A stretch of DNA of 53,727 bases, taken from contig VXLM01000020.1 in NCBI GenBank assembly GCA_009841605.1, forward strand, positions 1 to 53,727, written 5' to 3'. Below, in pieces: positions 15,929 to 23,895 of this stretch. The DNA comes from Dehalococcoidia bacterium. GTDB taxonomy: Bacteria; Chloroflexota; Dehalococcoidia; Lucifugimonadales; VXLM01. Below the pieces are notes generated by a model, which had not been told where the DNA came from, did no database searches, and saw only the letters and a program-made list of their open reading frames with translations. How positions within the stretch are numbered: position 1 is the stretch's first letter; every line of letters starts with the position of its first letter. Both the position numbers and the translations under genes were made by a program.

Positions 15929-17710
15929 ATGAATGATCAAATTATATTTTTTGTTATCCTTGCCCTGACCCTCGGGCTGTTCATTCACGGCCGAATTCAC
16001 TACGACATCGTGGCGTTGTTATCGCTGCTGGCGCTGACGGTGGTCGGGATCATTCCCGGTGCGGAGGCGTTTTCGGGGCTGGGCCATCCCGCTGTCGTTA
16101 CGGTGGGAGCGGTACTGGTTGTTGGACGGGCAGTTCAACGATCCGGGGCGTTGTCGGTCCTCGTGCGGCTGCTGGCGAGGAGCGGGAAGAATGCCGTGGC
16201 GCAGGTTGGCTCTCTAACGGCGCTTTCCGCAATGCTGTCGATGGTCATCAACAATGTCGCTGCGCTGTCCCTGATGATGCCCGTTTCCATTCAGCTTGCC
16301 AGGTGGGCCCGTAGATCACCTTCGATCGTTCTGATGCCGTTGGCCTTCGCTTCTCTACTGGGCGGAATGGTGACCCTCATTGGCACACCGACCAACATCA
16401 TTGTCGCGACGTTTCGCACTGAGGCCAGCGGAGCGCCGTTTGAAATGTTCGACTTTACTCCGGTGGGGCTGGGAGTCGTGGTCGGCGGAGTAGCATTCCT
16501 TACATTGATAGGCTGGCGTCTCGTTCCACAGCGTCAGGGAGCGAGGATCGGCGTTGGCGGCTTCGAAGTGGAACAGCATACATATGAATTGGAAGTGCCG
16601 CAGGCGCTGGCGGGGCGCCGCATCGAAGATGTCCTTGGGGACATGGGCGAGGACATTCACGTAATCGGACTTGTGCGATACGAAAAGCGGTATTCCGCAC
16701 CTTCACACACGGAAATTCTGGCGGCAAAGGATATATTGATAGTCGAGGCGGAACCGGTCGACCTGGACGAACTGATGGGATCGACCGGACTGAAACCCGT
16801 GGAGGGACGGGACGTTCATGAAGACATGGTAAGTCTTCTCCGTGCTCGGGGTGTCAAGGTAGTTGAGGCCGTGGTGATGGCTGATTCCCTGGCGGAGCAT
16901 CGAACGGCCCGGACACTGGGACTGCATACGAGGTTCGATGTCAGCTTGCTGGGCGTGAACCGGCAAGGGGAGCGTGTGCCGGGTTCGTCAGGGAATATAC
17001 GTCTGCTCGCGGGGGACATTTTGCTTCTTCATGGGAACCAGTCCTCAATAGGCGAGGCCGTGGAGGCCCTTGGCTGCATCGCAATTTCCGAGAGGGTGAT
17101 GGGCTTTCGCCCGTGGTGGCAGGCGCTGTCGGCGTTTGGGATTCTCGCCGTGGCGATTGCACTAGCCACGACCGGGCTGGTGACACTGCAGATTGCCTTC
17201 GTTGGAGCAGCAGTAGGAATGGTCATCTTTGGACTGCTGAGCCTTCGGGAGGCATATGAGAGCATCGAGTGGCCGGTACTTTTACTGCTGGCCGCGATGA
17301 TACCCATTGGTAGGGCTTTCGAGACGACAGGCGGGGCGGAGCTCATATCGGACGGCCTGACGAGCCTCACTTACGGAGTGTCTCCGTTGGTGGTTCTGGC
17401 GACGCTCATCGTAGTCACGTCACTGCTGTCGGACGTGATAAGCAATGCGGCTGCTGCCATCCTGACAGCGCCTATCGCAGTGACGGTAGCTGCCGAGCTG
17501 GGCGCGTCGTCCGACCCATTCCTCATGGGGGTTGCCGTCGGTGCCTCCGCCGCGTTCCTCACACCGATAGGGCATCAGTCGAACACGTTGGTCCTAGGGC
17601 CTGGTGGGTACCGCTTTGGAGACTACTGGCGGCTCGGGCTGCCGTTGAAGATCGTGGTCGTGGGAGTTGCCGTTCCGCTTATCGCGGTGGTCTGGCCGCT
17701 TGGCGTGTGA
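15929..17710 (+). CDS. SLC13/DASS-type anion transporter with two RCK_C (TrkA-C) domains
   Basis: A 593-aa inner-membrane transporter. N-terminal membrane helices (residues ~1-190) include the inverted-repeat signature MVINNVAALSLMMPV and GTPTNIIVATF. Two cytosolic TrkA-C/RCK_C domains (about 205-285 and 295-380) follow, with ~210 residues of membrane helices after them carrying the matching SNAAAAILTAPIAV and TPIGHQSNTLVLGPGGY motifs. This layout is known for sodium-coupled transporters of sulfate or dicarboxylates. The start is ATG 15929, or TTG 15914 in the same frame; neither has a convincing SD. Confidence 0.85.
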   Translation: MNDQIIFFVILALTLGLFIHGRIHYDIVALLSLLALTVVGIIPGAEAFSGLGHPAVVTVGAVLVVGRAVQRSGALSVLVRLLARSGKNAVAQVGSLTALSAMLSMVINNVAALSLMMPVSIQLARWARRSPSIVLMPLAFASLLGGMVTLIGTPTNIIVATFRTEASGAPFEMFDFTPVGLGVVVGGVAFLTLIGWRLVPQRQGARIGVGGFEVEQHTYELEVPQALAGRRIEDVLGDMGEDIHVIGLVRYEKRYSAPSHTEILAAKDILIVEAEPVDLDELMGSTGLKPVEGRDVHEDMVSLLRARGVKVVEAVVMADSLAEHRTARTLGLHTRFDVSLLGVNRQGERVPGSSGNIRLLAGDILLLHGNQSSIGEAVEALGCIAISERVMGFRPWWQALSAFGILAVAIALATTGLVTLQIAFVGAAVGMVIFGLLSLREAYESIEWPVLLLLAAMIPIGRAFETTGGAELISDGLTSLTYGVSPLVVLATLIVVTSLLSDVISNAAAAILTAPIAVTVAAELGASSDPFLMGVAVGASAAFLTPIGHQSNTLVLGPGGYRFGDYWRLGLPLKIVVVGVAVPLIAVVWPLGV

Positions 17711-17727
17711 ATGGGCTCTCGTGGACC

Positions 17728-18093
17728 CTACTGTAGGGCGTCTTCCAGCGCCTGCTGGATCTTGGCGGAGCCGCTGATCGGAGGAAGGAGCTCGCCGTCG
17801 ATCTCGATGAGCGGACGGCGGATGAGACGGGGTTCCTGCAGCATGAGGGCCACCAGTTCGTCTTCGGACGTCTCTTCGCGTTCGATGCCCAGTTTCCGGC
17901 GGGACGGGCTGTTCCAGGAGAAGTACTCGGACGGCGGTCTTTCGCCGAGCAAGTCTCTCAACTCGTCCTCGGTGAAGGGGTCGGCGAAGAAGTCGCGGTC
18001 CTCGACCTCAGCGTCGGTTCGTGAGAGCCACGCTCTCACCTTATTGCAGTCGCTTCAGCGACGGTAGTGGAAGTAGCGGACTGATTTTGCCAT
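17728..18093 (-). CDS. Predicted selenoprotein: ArsC/Spx-like thiol oxidoreductase with UxxC motif (in-frame TGA at 18055-18057)
   Basis: Reading from ATG 18093 (SD GAGGAA, 11 bases after the MoaD-like stop) gives MAKSVRYFHYRR, then TGA, then SDCNKVRAWLSR and an open frame to 17728: 121 aa if the TGA is decoded. The ArsC/Spx family begins with YxxPxCxxCRKA; here the TGA falls exactly on the first catalytic cysteine, giving U13-S-D-C16. The rest fits the family (LIRRPLIEIDG near 92-102; usual length ~115-120). A perfect 8-bp hairpin with a GUG loop starts 15 bases after the TGA. Conventional gene calling would start at GTG 18039, without an SD and without the active site. Family members reduce arsenate or regulate thiol stress; the role here is unknown. 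The alternative is a nonsense mutation or base error. Confidence 0.8.
18021..18057 (-). promoter_or_regulatory. Candidate bacterial SECIS element following the Sec TGA
   Basis: On the minus strand, TGA (18057-18055) is followed by 15 bases, then GTGAGAGC (18039-18032), loop GTG (18031-18029) and GCTCTCAC (18028-18021), a perfect 8-bp stem. The apical loop lies 23 bases after the TGA and begins with G followed by U. Known bacterial SECIS elements have a small apical loop with an early G, about 16-37 bases from the UGA, recognised by SelB. Geometry and loop both fit. Confidence 0.75.
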
Positions 18094-18103
18094 TGGCGTT
18101 TCC

Positions 18104-18382
18104 TCAGCAGCCGCCTGCGACGGCGGGGACGACGCTGACCTCGTCACCTGAGGACATGGGGGTTTCCAGACCCTGCAGGAAGCGCACGTCTTCGCCGTTG
18201 ACGTAGACGTTGACGAAGTTCCGTAGCTGACCTTGATCGTCGCAGATCCGTTCGCGGATGCCGGGGTACTGCTCGTTCATTGCGTCGATGACGTTGCCGA
18301 GACTGTCGCCTTCGACATCGACCTTGTCCTGTCCGTCCGTTAGGCGGCGGAGGGGCGTTGGAATCCGCACCACGATGCTCAT
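18104..18382 (-). CDS. MoaD/ThiS-family sulfur carrier protein ending in GGC
   Basis: A 92-aa beta-grasp protein (VVRIPTPLRRLTDGQD; EGDSLGNVIDAMNEQYPGI; VNVYVNGEDVR; GDEVSVVPAVAGG). These carriers hold sulfur as a C-terminal Gly-Gly thiocarboxylate and pass it to cofactors or amino-acid synthases. Here one cysteine follows the diglycine (AGGC), so the tail would have to be trimmed by a peptidase, or the cysteine itself takes part. GGAGG precedes the ATG. It lies between threonine synthase and the ArsC-like selenoprotein, an order that suggests a CysO-like amino-acid sulfur route more than molybdopterin synthesis. Confidence 0.87.
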   Translation of the reverse strand: MSIVVRIPTPLRRLTDGQDKVDVEGDSLGNVIDAMNEQYPGIRERICDDQGQLRNFVNVYVNGEDVRFLQGLETPMSSGDEVSVVPAVAGGC

Positions 18383-18510
18383 CGGTGTTCCTCCGATTTC
18401 GGTTGATGGCTTCCTATAGCGTAATGGGCGAGAGGGGCAACGGTAAAGGCCAATCTTGTCACGACTTTGAAGTCCGTTGCCTAGCGCAGTTGGACACAGT
18501 CATGGATATT

Positions 18511-18548
18511 ACCCTCACCCTAGCCCTCTCCCACAACGGGAGAGGGGA
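18511..18548. repeat. Palindromic intergenic repeat, family B
   Basis: ACCCTCACCCTAGCC plus CTCTCCC-ACAAC-GGGAGAG, ending ten bases from the threonine synthase stop. It splits the thrC to MoaD gap and could partly terminate or stabilise the upstream transcript. Confidence 0.75.
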
Positions 18549-18558
18549 CTTTCTTCTG

Positions 18559-19791
18559 CTACGCGGCGGCCGCGGCGGCAAGCGAGTCGACGATGGACTC
18601 GTATGTCGCCTCGGTGTAGATGGGTCGGACCGCGTCCTCGACCACCTCAGGCGTCTTGAGGCCGTTGCCCGTGATGAAGGCCACCGTCACCTCGTCGCCC
18701 TTGATCTTGCCCTGCTCGACCAGTCGCTTGAGGGAGGAGATCACAACGCCGCCTGCGGTTTCGGTGAAGAGTCCTTCGGTCTCTGCGAGCAGCCTAATAC
18801 CCTCGGCGACTTCCTCTTCTAGGCAGGCGACTGCCGTCCCGCTGGTCTCTTCCAGTACTTCCAGCGAGAAGATGCCGGCGGCGGGGTTGCCGATGGCGAG
18901 CGACTTGGCGATGGTGTCGGGGATGACGGGCTGAACGGTTGACTCGCCGTTCAGGAAGGCGTTCACGATGGGTGAGCATCCCTCGGCTTGGGCGAGGTGC
19001 ATTCGAGTACGAACGTTTTCGATCAGGCCGACGTCCTGCATCTCTTGGAGGCCCTTCCAAATCTTCGTGTGAAGTTCCCCGGAGGCGGCGGGAACGACGC
19101 AGTGGTCAGGAGACTTCCATCCAAGCTGCTCGGCGACCTCATATCCGAGCGTCTTGCTGCCCTCGGCGTAGAACGGGCGCATGTTGATGTTCACGACGGC
19201 CCATCGGTGGTTGTCGGCAAGTTCGCTGCCGAGTCGGTTGACCTGATCGTAGGTGCCATCTATTGCGACGAGCGTTGCCCCGTAGACTGCCGCTCCAACG
19301 ATCTTGCTGCGTTCAAGGTTGGCGGGGAAGAAGACCTTGGTGTCCAAGCCCGCCTTTGCACCGTGCGCCGCGACGGAACCCATGAGGTTGCCCGTAGAAA
19401 CGCAGGCGAAGGTCTCGAACTCGAACTCCAGCGCCTTGCTTGCGGTGACGCCGACCGGGCGGTCCTTGAACGAGTAGGTGGGGTTTACGGCGTCGTTCTT
19501 GATATAGAGGTTCTCAAGTCCCAGCATCCGGCCGAGGTTTTCGGCTTTAATCAGAGGCGTGAAGCCGGTGCCCATGTCGAGCGCGGATGCGTCGTTGACC
19601 GGGAGAAAATCATGGTAACGCCACATGGTCGGTGGGCCGTTTTCGATGCGCTCGCGGGTGATGTGGCGGGCCATCGCGTCATAGTCGTAGCTGATCTCAA
19701 GTGGGCCGAAACAGAATTCGCACACATTGAGCGGCTGGATGGGGTATTCCTCATCGCATCCACGACAGGCAAGCGACTTTGCGAACGTCAC
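18559..19791 (-). CDS. thrC: Threonine synthase (PLP-dependent, zinc-finger-containing type)
   Basis: A 410-aa fold-type II PLP enzyme that converts O-phosphohomoserine to threonine. N-terminal Cys9/12/24/27 form a rubredoxin-like zinc site. The PLP lysine is Lys109 (YSFKDRP). ASGELHTKIWKG lies in the phosphate-binding region. The frame is open up to 19869, but I start at GTG 19791 because GGAGGAA lies six bases before it and the predicted transcript begins near 19853, after the longer start. It is the first gene before the MoaD-like and ArsC-like genes. In such company a sulfur-transferring relative cannot be excluded, though the sequence looks like ordinary ThrC. Confidence 0.87.
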   Translation of the reverse strand: MTFAKSLACRGCDEEYPIQPLNVCEFCFGPLEISYDYDAMARHITRERIENGPPTMWRYHDFLPVNDASALDMGTGFTPLIKAENLGRMLGLENLYIKNDAVNPTYSFKDRPVGVTASKALEFEFETFACVSTGNLMGSVAAHGAKAGLDTKVFFPANLERSKIVGAAVYGATLVAIDGTYDQVNRLGSELADNHRWAVVNINMRPFYAEGSKTLGYEVAEQLGWKSPDHCVVPAASGELHTKIWKGLQEMQDVGLIENVRTRMHLAQAEGCSPIVNAFLNGESTVQPVIPDTIAKSLAIGNPAAGIFSLEVLEETSGTAVACLEEEVAEGIRLLAETEGLFTETAGGVVISSLKRLVEQGKIKGDEVTVAFITGNGLKTPEVVEDAVRPIYTEATYESIVDSLAAAAAA

Positions 19792-19859
19792 GCCGATTCC
19801 TCCGGGGGTAGAGTTGAGTGCTACGGGAAGGCTCGCAGCAGGTGGATTTCGTGGGGAAA

Positions 19860-19889
19860 ATGGTAGCAACGGGGCGTTTGGAGTGTCAA
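19860..19889 (-). promoter_or_regulatory. Sigma-70-type promoter of the thrC operon
   Basis: On the minus strand, TTGACA (19889-19884), 18 bases, then TACCAT (19865-19860). The start of transcription would be near 19853, which supports GTG 19791 as the start of threonine synthase. Confidence 0.6.
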
Positions 19890-20020
19890 GGAAAGGTCGC
19901 TTTTGGCGGATAGCTGGGTGTGAGTTAGCGATACGGGTTCTGGTTCGTTGGTTTGGCGCGTGCTAACCTATGGAGAGAAAGTACCGGAATATTCGTCACG
20001 TCACAAGCAGGGAACAGGGG

Positions 20021-21135
20021 ATGCCGTCGTCGATTGGGGTTGGCAGGATCTTGGGAATCCGGGTGGATATCCACCTTTCGCTGTTCCTCATCGTCGCTTT
20101 TCTGAGTTGGAGCCTCGCTAGGGGGTTCCTCCCGGAGCGCTACCCAAATTGGAACACGGCAACCTACTGGTCGACGGGGTTTGTGTGCGCGCTGTCGCTG
20201 TTCGTCTCGGTTCTGCTGCACGAGTTCGCGCATTCGTTGGTGGCGATACGGCGAGGATACCGGGTAGAGGGGATCACCCTGTTTCTCCTCGGAGGGGTAA
20301 GCAGTATCGCGTCGGAGTCTCGGCGAGCGGTCGACGATTTCGTCATTTCTGTGGTTGGCCCTCTTTCGAGTCTCGCCATCGCGGCGATCATCGGCATTGT
20401 CGCCGTGACAAGCGGAGGTTCGTCGCCCGCTTATGCCGCAATCGAGTACGTGGCGATCATCAATCTGCTGTTGGGGTTGTTCAACCTACTGCCGGCGTTC
20501 CCTCTGGACGGTGGGCGAGTACTCAGGGCGGCCATATGGGCTGTTACGGGAAGCTTTCGCCGGCGTCGGGGATCTCGACTCGCAGCGGACAGGTGGTTGG
20601 CCTGCTGTTGGTGGGGTTCGGCGTCTACCAAGTCATTCAGGGACATGCGCTACAGAGAATATGGGCGGCGCTTGTAGGTTGGTTCTTGAACAGGGCGACG
20701 AGCGCAAGCCGGAGTCAGGATGAGGTTGCACGTGCGCTGGAGGGGGTGACGGTCGGGGACGTGATGGACGCCTCGCCTCCAACCGTCAGTCGCGATCTTA
20801 CGATCCATGAGGCCGTGTTCGACCATTTAGTACGGGGTGCGGTTCGGGCGGTCATCGTCTGCGAGGGGGAGCGTATTCTGGGGATACTCTCTATTACCGA
20901 CGTGAGAAAGGTTCCTCAGTCGCTATGGGCTGAGAAACCCGTTGGAGATATCATGACGCCTGCACCCCTGAAGTCGCTGACACCGGAAAATGGGCTCGAT
21001 GACGCATTCTCGCTACTCGGCGAGAACGGCATCCATCAAGCCCCCGTTCTCGTGGGTGACCGGCTCGTCGGACTCCTGAATCGCGCACACGTCATACAAT
21101 ACTTCCATCGGATGCGGGAGTTTGACTCGGATTAG
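20021..21135 (+). pseudogene. Site-2 protease (M50) family zinc metallopeptidase with CBS domains, interrupted by a -1 frameshift
   Basis: An intramembrane protease of ~371 aa when rejoined. Part 1 (20021 to ~20565) has GIRVDIHLSLFL, the zinc motif LLHEFAHS (His67/His71) and LPAFPLDGGRVLRA (third ligand Asp153). Part 2, read in the frame one base back, continues SGISTRSGQVVGLLLVGFG, one more helix, and two CBS domains (VTVGDVMDASPPTVS and VGDIMTPAPLKSL). The break is at about 20558-20570, where GCCGGCGTC lacks one G to keep the frame. The missing base abuts a G run, so a sequencing or assembly error is possible; otherwise it is a recent mutation. ATG 19970 is an alternative start. Confidence 0.75.
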
Positions 21136-21161
21136 AACAGCAGACAAAGGGAGAGTTCGAA

Positions 21162-22037
21162 ATGTACAAGACGATCAAAGTTGCGGCGATTTCTTTGAAG
21201 CCGACCAAGTGGGACAAGCCGGGCAACGCAGACACGATGGAGCGGTTCTTCCGCAAAGCGGCTGAGGACGGGCCCGACCTCATTCTGCAGACTGAGGGAG
21301 TGCTGGAGGGATACGTCATCATGGACGTGATCGAGGGGAGGAAGACGGCGGACGAACTGGTCGAGATCGCTGAGCCCATCGACGGTGAGTACATCCGAAG
21401 GTTTCAAGACCTCGCGCGGGAGCTGAATACGTGCCTTGCCTTCGGGTTCGCGGAGCGGATTGGCGGCGAGGTATTCAACGCGGCGATATTCATCGACACG
21501 AACGGCGAAATACTCGGTCGTTACCACAAAACGCAGCTTGCCGAGGGGACCGACGAATCGTGGAACTTCAACCGCGTAGGCTCGACGATTCGGGCGTTCG
21601 ACACGCCGTTCGGGAGGGCCGGGTTCGTCATCTGCAACGACCGCTGGAATCCGACGATCGTGAGAACGCTGGTGCTGGACGGCGCGCAGTACATCTTGAT
21701 TCCCTCTTTCGGATCGAAATCGAAGGGTCAGAACGAGACGGTGCTGGCGCGTGCCCGCGAGAACGGGGTGCCAATCGTCGAGGCGAATGTCGGCGTGAAC
21801 ATGATCGTGAACAAAGGAGAAGTCGTAGCATATGCGTGGGGGAACGACCGGATAACGACTGCCACTATCGACATTCCAGCTCCAGCATCGACTGAGGCCG
21901 CGAGAGCGCAGGAATCGGAATATATGCAACTCCAAGGCCCGGAGTTGGCACAGCGTTACCGGGAAACGTGCAAGCGTCTGCGCGGTGAGCGGAACGAGGT
22001 GGAGAAAGCCCAGAGAGGTGAGCTAATCGTCGCCTAG
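21162..22037 (+). CDS. Carbon-nitrogen hydrolase (nitrilase superfamily)
   Basis: A 291-aa alpha-beta-beta-alpha hydrolase with the catalytic triad Glu45 (LQTEGVLEG), Lys123 (RYHKTQL) and Cys158 (FVICNDRWNP). The family hydrolyses amides, N-carbamoyl compounds or nitriles, usually with water as acceptor. The Asp after the cysteine (CND) is more like amidases and carbamoylases than true nitrilases (CxEH-type), so an amide substrate is favoured. AAGGGAGA lies upstream of the ATG. It stands alone, 26 bases after the protease gene. Confidence 0.87.
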   Translation: MYKTIKVAAISLKPTKWDKPGNADTMERFFRKAAEDGPDLILQTEGVLEGYVIMDVIEGRKTADELVEIAEPIDGEYIRRFQDLARELNTCLAFGFAERIGGEVFNAAIFIDTNGEILGRYHKTQLAEGTDESWNFNRVGSTIRAFDTPFGRAGFVICNDRWNPTIVRTLVLDGAQYILIPSFGSKSKGQNETVLARARENGVPIVEANVGVNMIVNKGEVVAYAWGNDRITTATIDIPAPASTEAARAQESEYMQLQGPELAQRYRETCKRLRGERNEVEKAQRGELIVA

Positions 22038-22083
22038 TCATTCCCATACGGCGAAGGGACGGACACGGATATTCCCTACTGGT

Positions 22084-22467
22084 CTATTCCGTGACGGTGA
22101 TTGTGCCCTTCATGTTCACCGGGTGAATGAGGCACTGGTAATCATAGGTGCCCGGCTCGGTGAAGTGGTAGCGGTATGCCTTTTCCGGCGCAATGGTTTG
22201 ACTGTCGAAGAGACGTTCCGCCCCCGGGTTTATGTGCGTGACGGTGTGGAGCGGTCTGTCGTTGTTCGTCCAGATGACGACCGTTCCGGCTTTGACCGTC
22301 GCATCGGCGTGCTGGAAGTTCATGATGCTGAGTTCTGCTACTTCCGCTCCGGGAGGGAGTGTAGGGATGGGAGTTGCGGGGATGCGCGTTGGCTCCGGGG
22401 CGGTGAAGCCACAACCTAGCGCGAGCAGCGCAAACAGAGAGGCCACAAGTATCAACGCTTTTGTCAT
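22084..22467 (-). CDS. Cupredoxin-domain lipoprotein (plastocyanin/azurin-like)
   Basis: A 127-aa secreted blue-copper protein. The signal peptide ends in a lipobox (LLALG-Cys19), then a Pro-rich linker (24-39), then a single cupredoxin domain. The type I copper ligands are His74 (PLHTVTH), Cys112, His115 and Met119 (CLIHPVNM). It would be anchored to the outer face of the cytoplasmic membrane and move electrons. It is transcribed divergently from the complex I operon, but it could equally serve an oxidase elsewhere. Confidence 0.85.
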   Translation of the reverse strand: MTKALILVASLFALLALGCGFTAPEPTRIPATPIPTLPPGAEVAELSIMNFQHADATVKAGTVVIWTNNDRPLHTVTHINPGAERLFDSQTIAPEKAYRYHFTEPGTYDYQCLIHPVNMKGTITVTE

Positions 22468-22817
22468 CCTGTTCTCCTCGGCGCCATCACCATGAGCGAT
22501 GTGAGCGCCCCGACTTCTAGCTCAACTTGGGGGCGAGTGTAGCACTGCACTCCATACCCGTCAACATGACCTCGACTTCCGGACGCACAAAAGCTTCACA
22601 CAGAGTTCGCTGAGGACGCAGAGGTGAAGGGGCCAGGGTCGGAAGGGCAAGGGGCTGTAATCAGTGAGATGCCTCCTCCTGTCGCAGGCGAACATTCGTT
22701 GTAAGGATCAGGTCATGTTTCCAAGGTAGTTGGCATGGCGTCTGCCTATATGAAGCTGCACTACCGGCGAAGGAGGAGTTACTTGCAAGGGTAAGGGGCC
22801 TATGCTATATTCCGCGC
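22468..22817. other. Divergent intergenic region between the cupredoxin and nuoA
   Basis: This 350-base gap contains a CACAGAG/CGCAGAGG repeat (22595-22635) and the nuo promoter (22783-22811). No reading frame or RNA fold stands out in the remainder. Confidence 0.6.
22783..22811 (+). promoter_or_regulatory. Promoter of the nuo operon; predicts a leaderless mRNA
   Basis: TTGCAA (22783-22788), a 17-base spacer, and TATATT (22806-22811) with an upstream TGC extension. The expected transcript start is 22817-22819, on the A of the nuoA ATG (22818). No SD lies before that ATG. Confidence 0.6.
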
Positions 22818-23231
22818 ATGGGCACAGAGGGTGTCGTTCTCGACGATTACTTCCGCCAGTACGGTCTGATCGCCATATTCACCGCTTTGGCCGTCGCGGT
22901 GCCAGCGAGTATGCTGATCGCATCATGGATGTTCTCCCTCGTTAGGATTCGCCCACGGAAGCCCGACCCCGTCAAGATGAGCATCTATGAGTGTGGCTTC
23001 GAGACACTGACGGGGACATGGCACCGCTTCAATTTCCGCTTCTACTCCTTCGCGCTGCTCTTCGTAGTTTTCGACGTTGAGGTCGTGTTCCTGTTCCCCT
23101 GGGCGGCGAGCTTCGGATTTCTTTCGAGGGAATTCGGGGCGTTCGTGCTGATCGAGATGGCCCTGTTCATAGCAATCCTCGTCGTCGGGTGGCTGTATGC
23201 CTGGCGGAAAGGGGCTTTGGAGTGGGCCTAG
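22818..23231 (+). CDS. nuoA: NADH-quinone oxidoreductase subunit A
   Basis: A 137-aa membrane subunit with three helices (about 13-38, 75-98, 105-128). The hallmark is [20 protein letters not shown] in the loop after helix 1, carrying the conserved Cys involved in the quinone-site switch. [12 protein letters not shown] is in helix 2. It is the first gene of an 11-subunit complex I operon. There is no SD, and the ATG coincides with the predicted transcript start. Confidence 0.95.
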   Translation: MGTEGVVLDDYFRQYGLIAIFTALAVAVPASMLIASWMFSLVRIRPRKPDPVKMSIYECGFETLTGTWHRFNFRFYSFALLFVVFDVEVVFLFPWAASFGFLSREFGAFVLIEMALFIAILVVGWLYAWRKGALEWA

Positions 23232-23268
23232 CTTCGCAGGAAACTGTGGTTGGGCGAGAGTGATTGAA

Positions 23269-23895
23269 ATGAACAGCGAACACATCGAACTTCCCGGCAA
23301 CACGATACCCCTTCACTCAACGACTTTGGAGTTGGATCGAGAAGAGGGGGCGTACATCAATCACCTCAAGGCGAACAACGTCGAGCCTCTGGCGGAGCCG
23401 CTTGTCGAGGTGCCGGACGATCTGCAGCGGAACCTCGCGGTAACGTCGGTTGACGCCCTCCTAAACTGGGGGAGAAAGTCTGCCGTGTGGCCGCTGTCGT
23501 TCGGACTCGCTTGCTGCGCGTTCGAGATGATGGCCAGTGCGATGTCCCGCTTCGACATCAGCCGGTTCGGGATGGAGGCGTTTCGAGCTTCGCCCCGACA
23601 GGCAGACCTGATGATCGTGGCCGGCACGGTTACGTGGAAGATGGCGCCGGCAATCGAGCGTGTTTACAACCAGATGGCGGAGCCGAAGTGGGTTATCTCC
23701 ATGGGCGTTTGCGCCACGAGCGGCGGGCCCTACTATGAGTCCTACAGCGTCGTGCCCGGAGTGAACCACATCGTGCCGGTCGACGTGTACGTTCCCGGCT
23801 GTCCTCCCAGGCCGGACGCGCTTCTGTACGGCATCATGCAGCTGCACGACAAGATCAAGCGCTATTCTTTGCAGGGAAGGACTGCGGGGGAGTAA
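23269..23895 (+). CDS. nuoB: NADH-quinone oxidoreductase subunit B
   Basis: A 208-aa peripheral subunit that carries the last Fe-S cluster (N2) before quinone. The four ligands are Cys82-Cys83 (ACCAFEMM), Cys148 ([11 protein letters not shown]) and Cys178 (PGCPPRPD). The first ~55 residues are a variable extension. I start at ATG 23269 because family similarity does not reach further upstream; GTG 23260 is possible. Its stop shares one base with the nuoC ATG (TAATG). Confidence 0.95.
   Translation: MNSEHIELPGNTIPLHSTTLELDREEGAYINHLKANNVEPLAEPLVEVPDDLQRNLAVTSVDALLNWGRKSAVWPLSFGLACCAFEMMASAMSRFDISRFGMEAFRASPRQADLMIVAGTVTWKMAPAIERVYNQMAEPKWVISMGVCATSGGPYYESYSVVPGVNHIVPVDVYVPGCPPRPDALLYGIMQLHDKIKRYSLQGRTAGE

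Noticed and set aside
17728..18039. Short 103-aa ArsC-like gene starting at GTG 18039
   Set aside because: It lacks an SD and starts inside the hairpin and after the active-site motif. The longer reading through TGA from ATG 18093 has an SD, operon spacing and the full family fold.
19792..19869. N-terminal extension of threonine synthase to 19869
   Set aside because: The extension contains the predicted transcript start and has no family similarity. GTG 19791 has a well-placed GGAGGAA.
20521..20580. Programmed -1 frameshift in the M50 gene
   Set aside because: No X-XXY-YYZ slippery heptamer or downstream pseudoknot is evident at the switch. A missing G explains it more simply.
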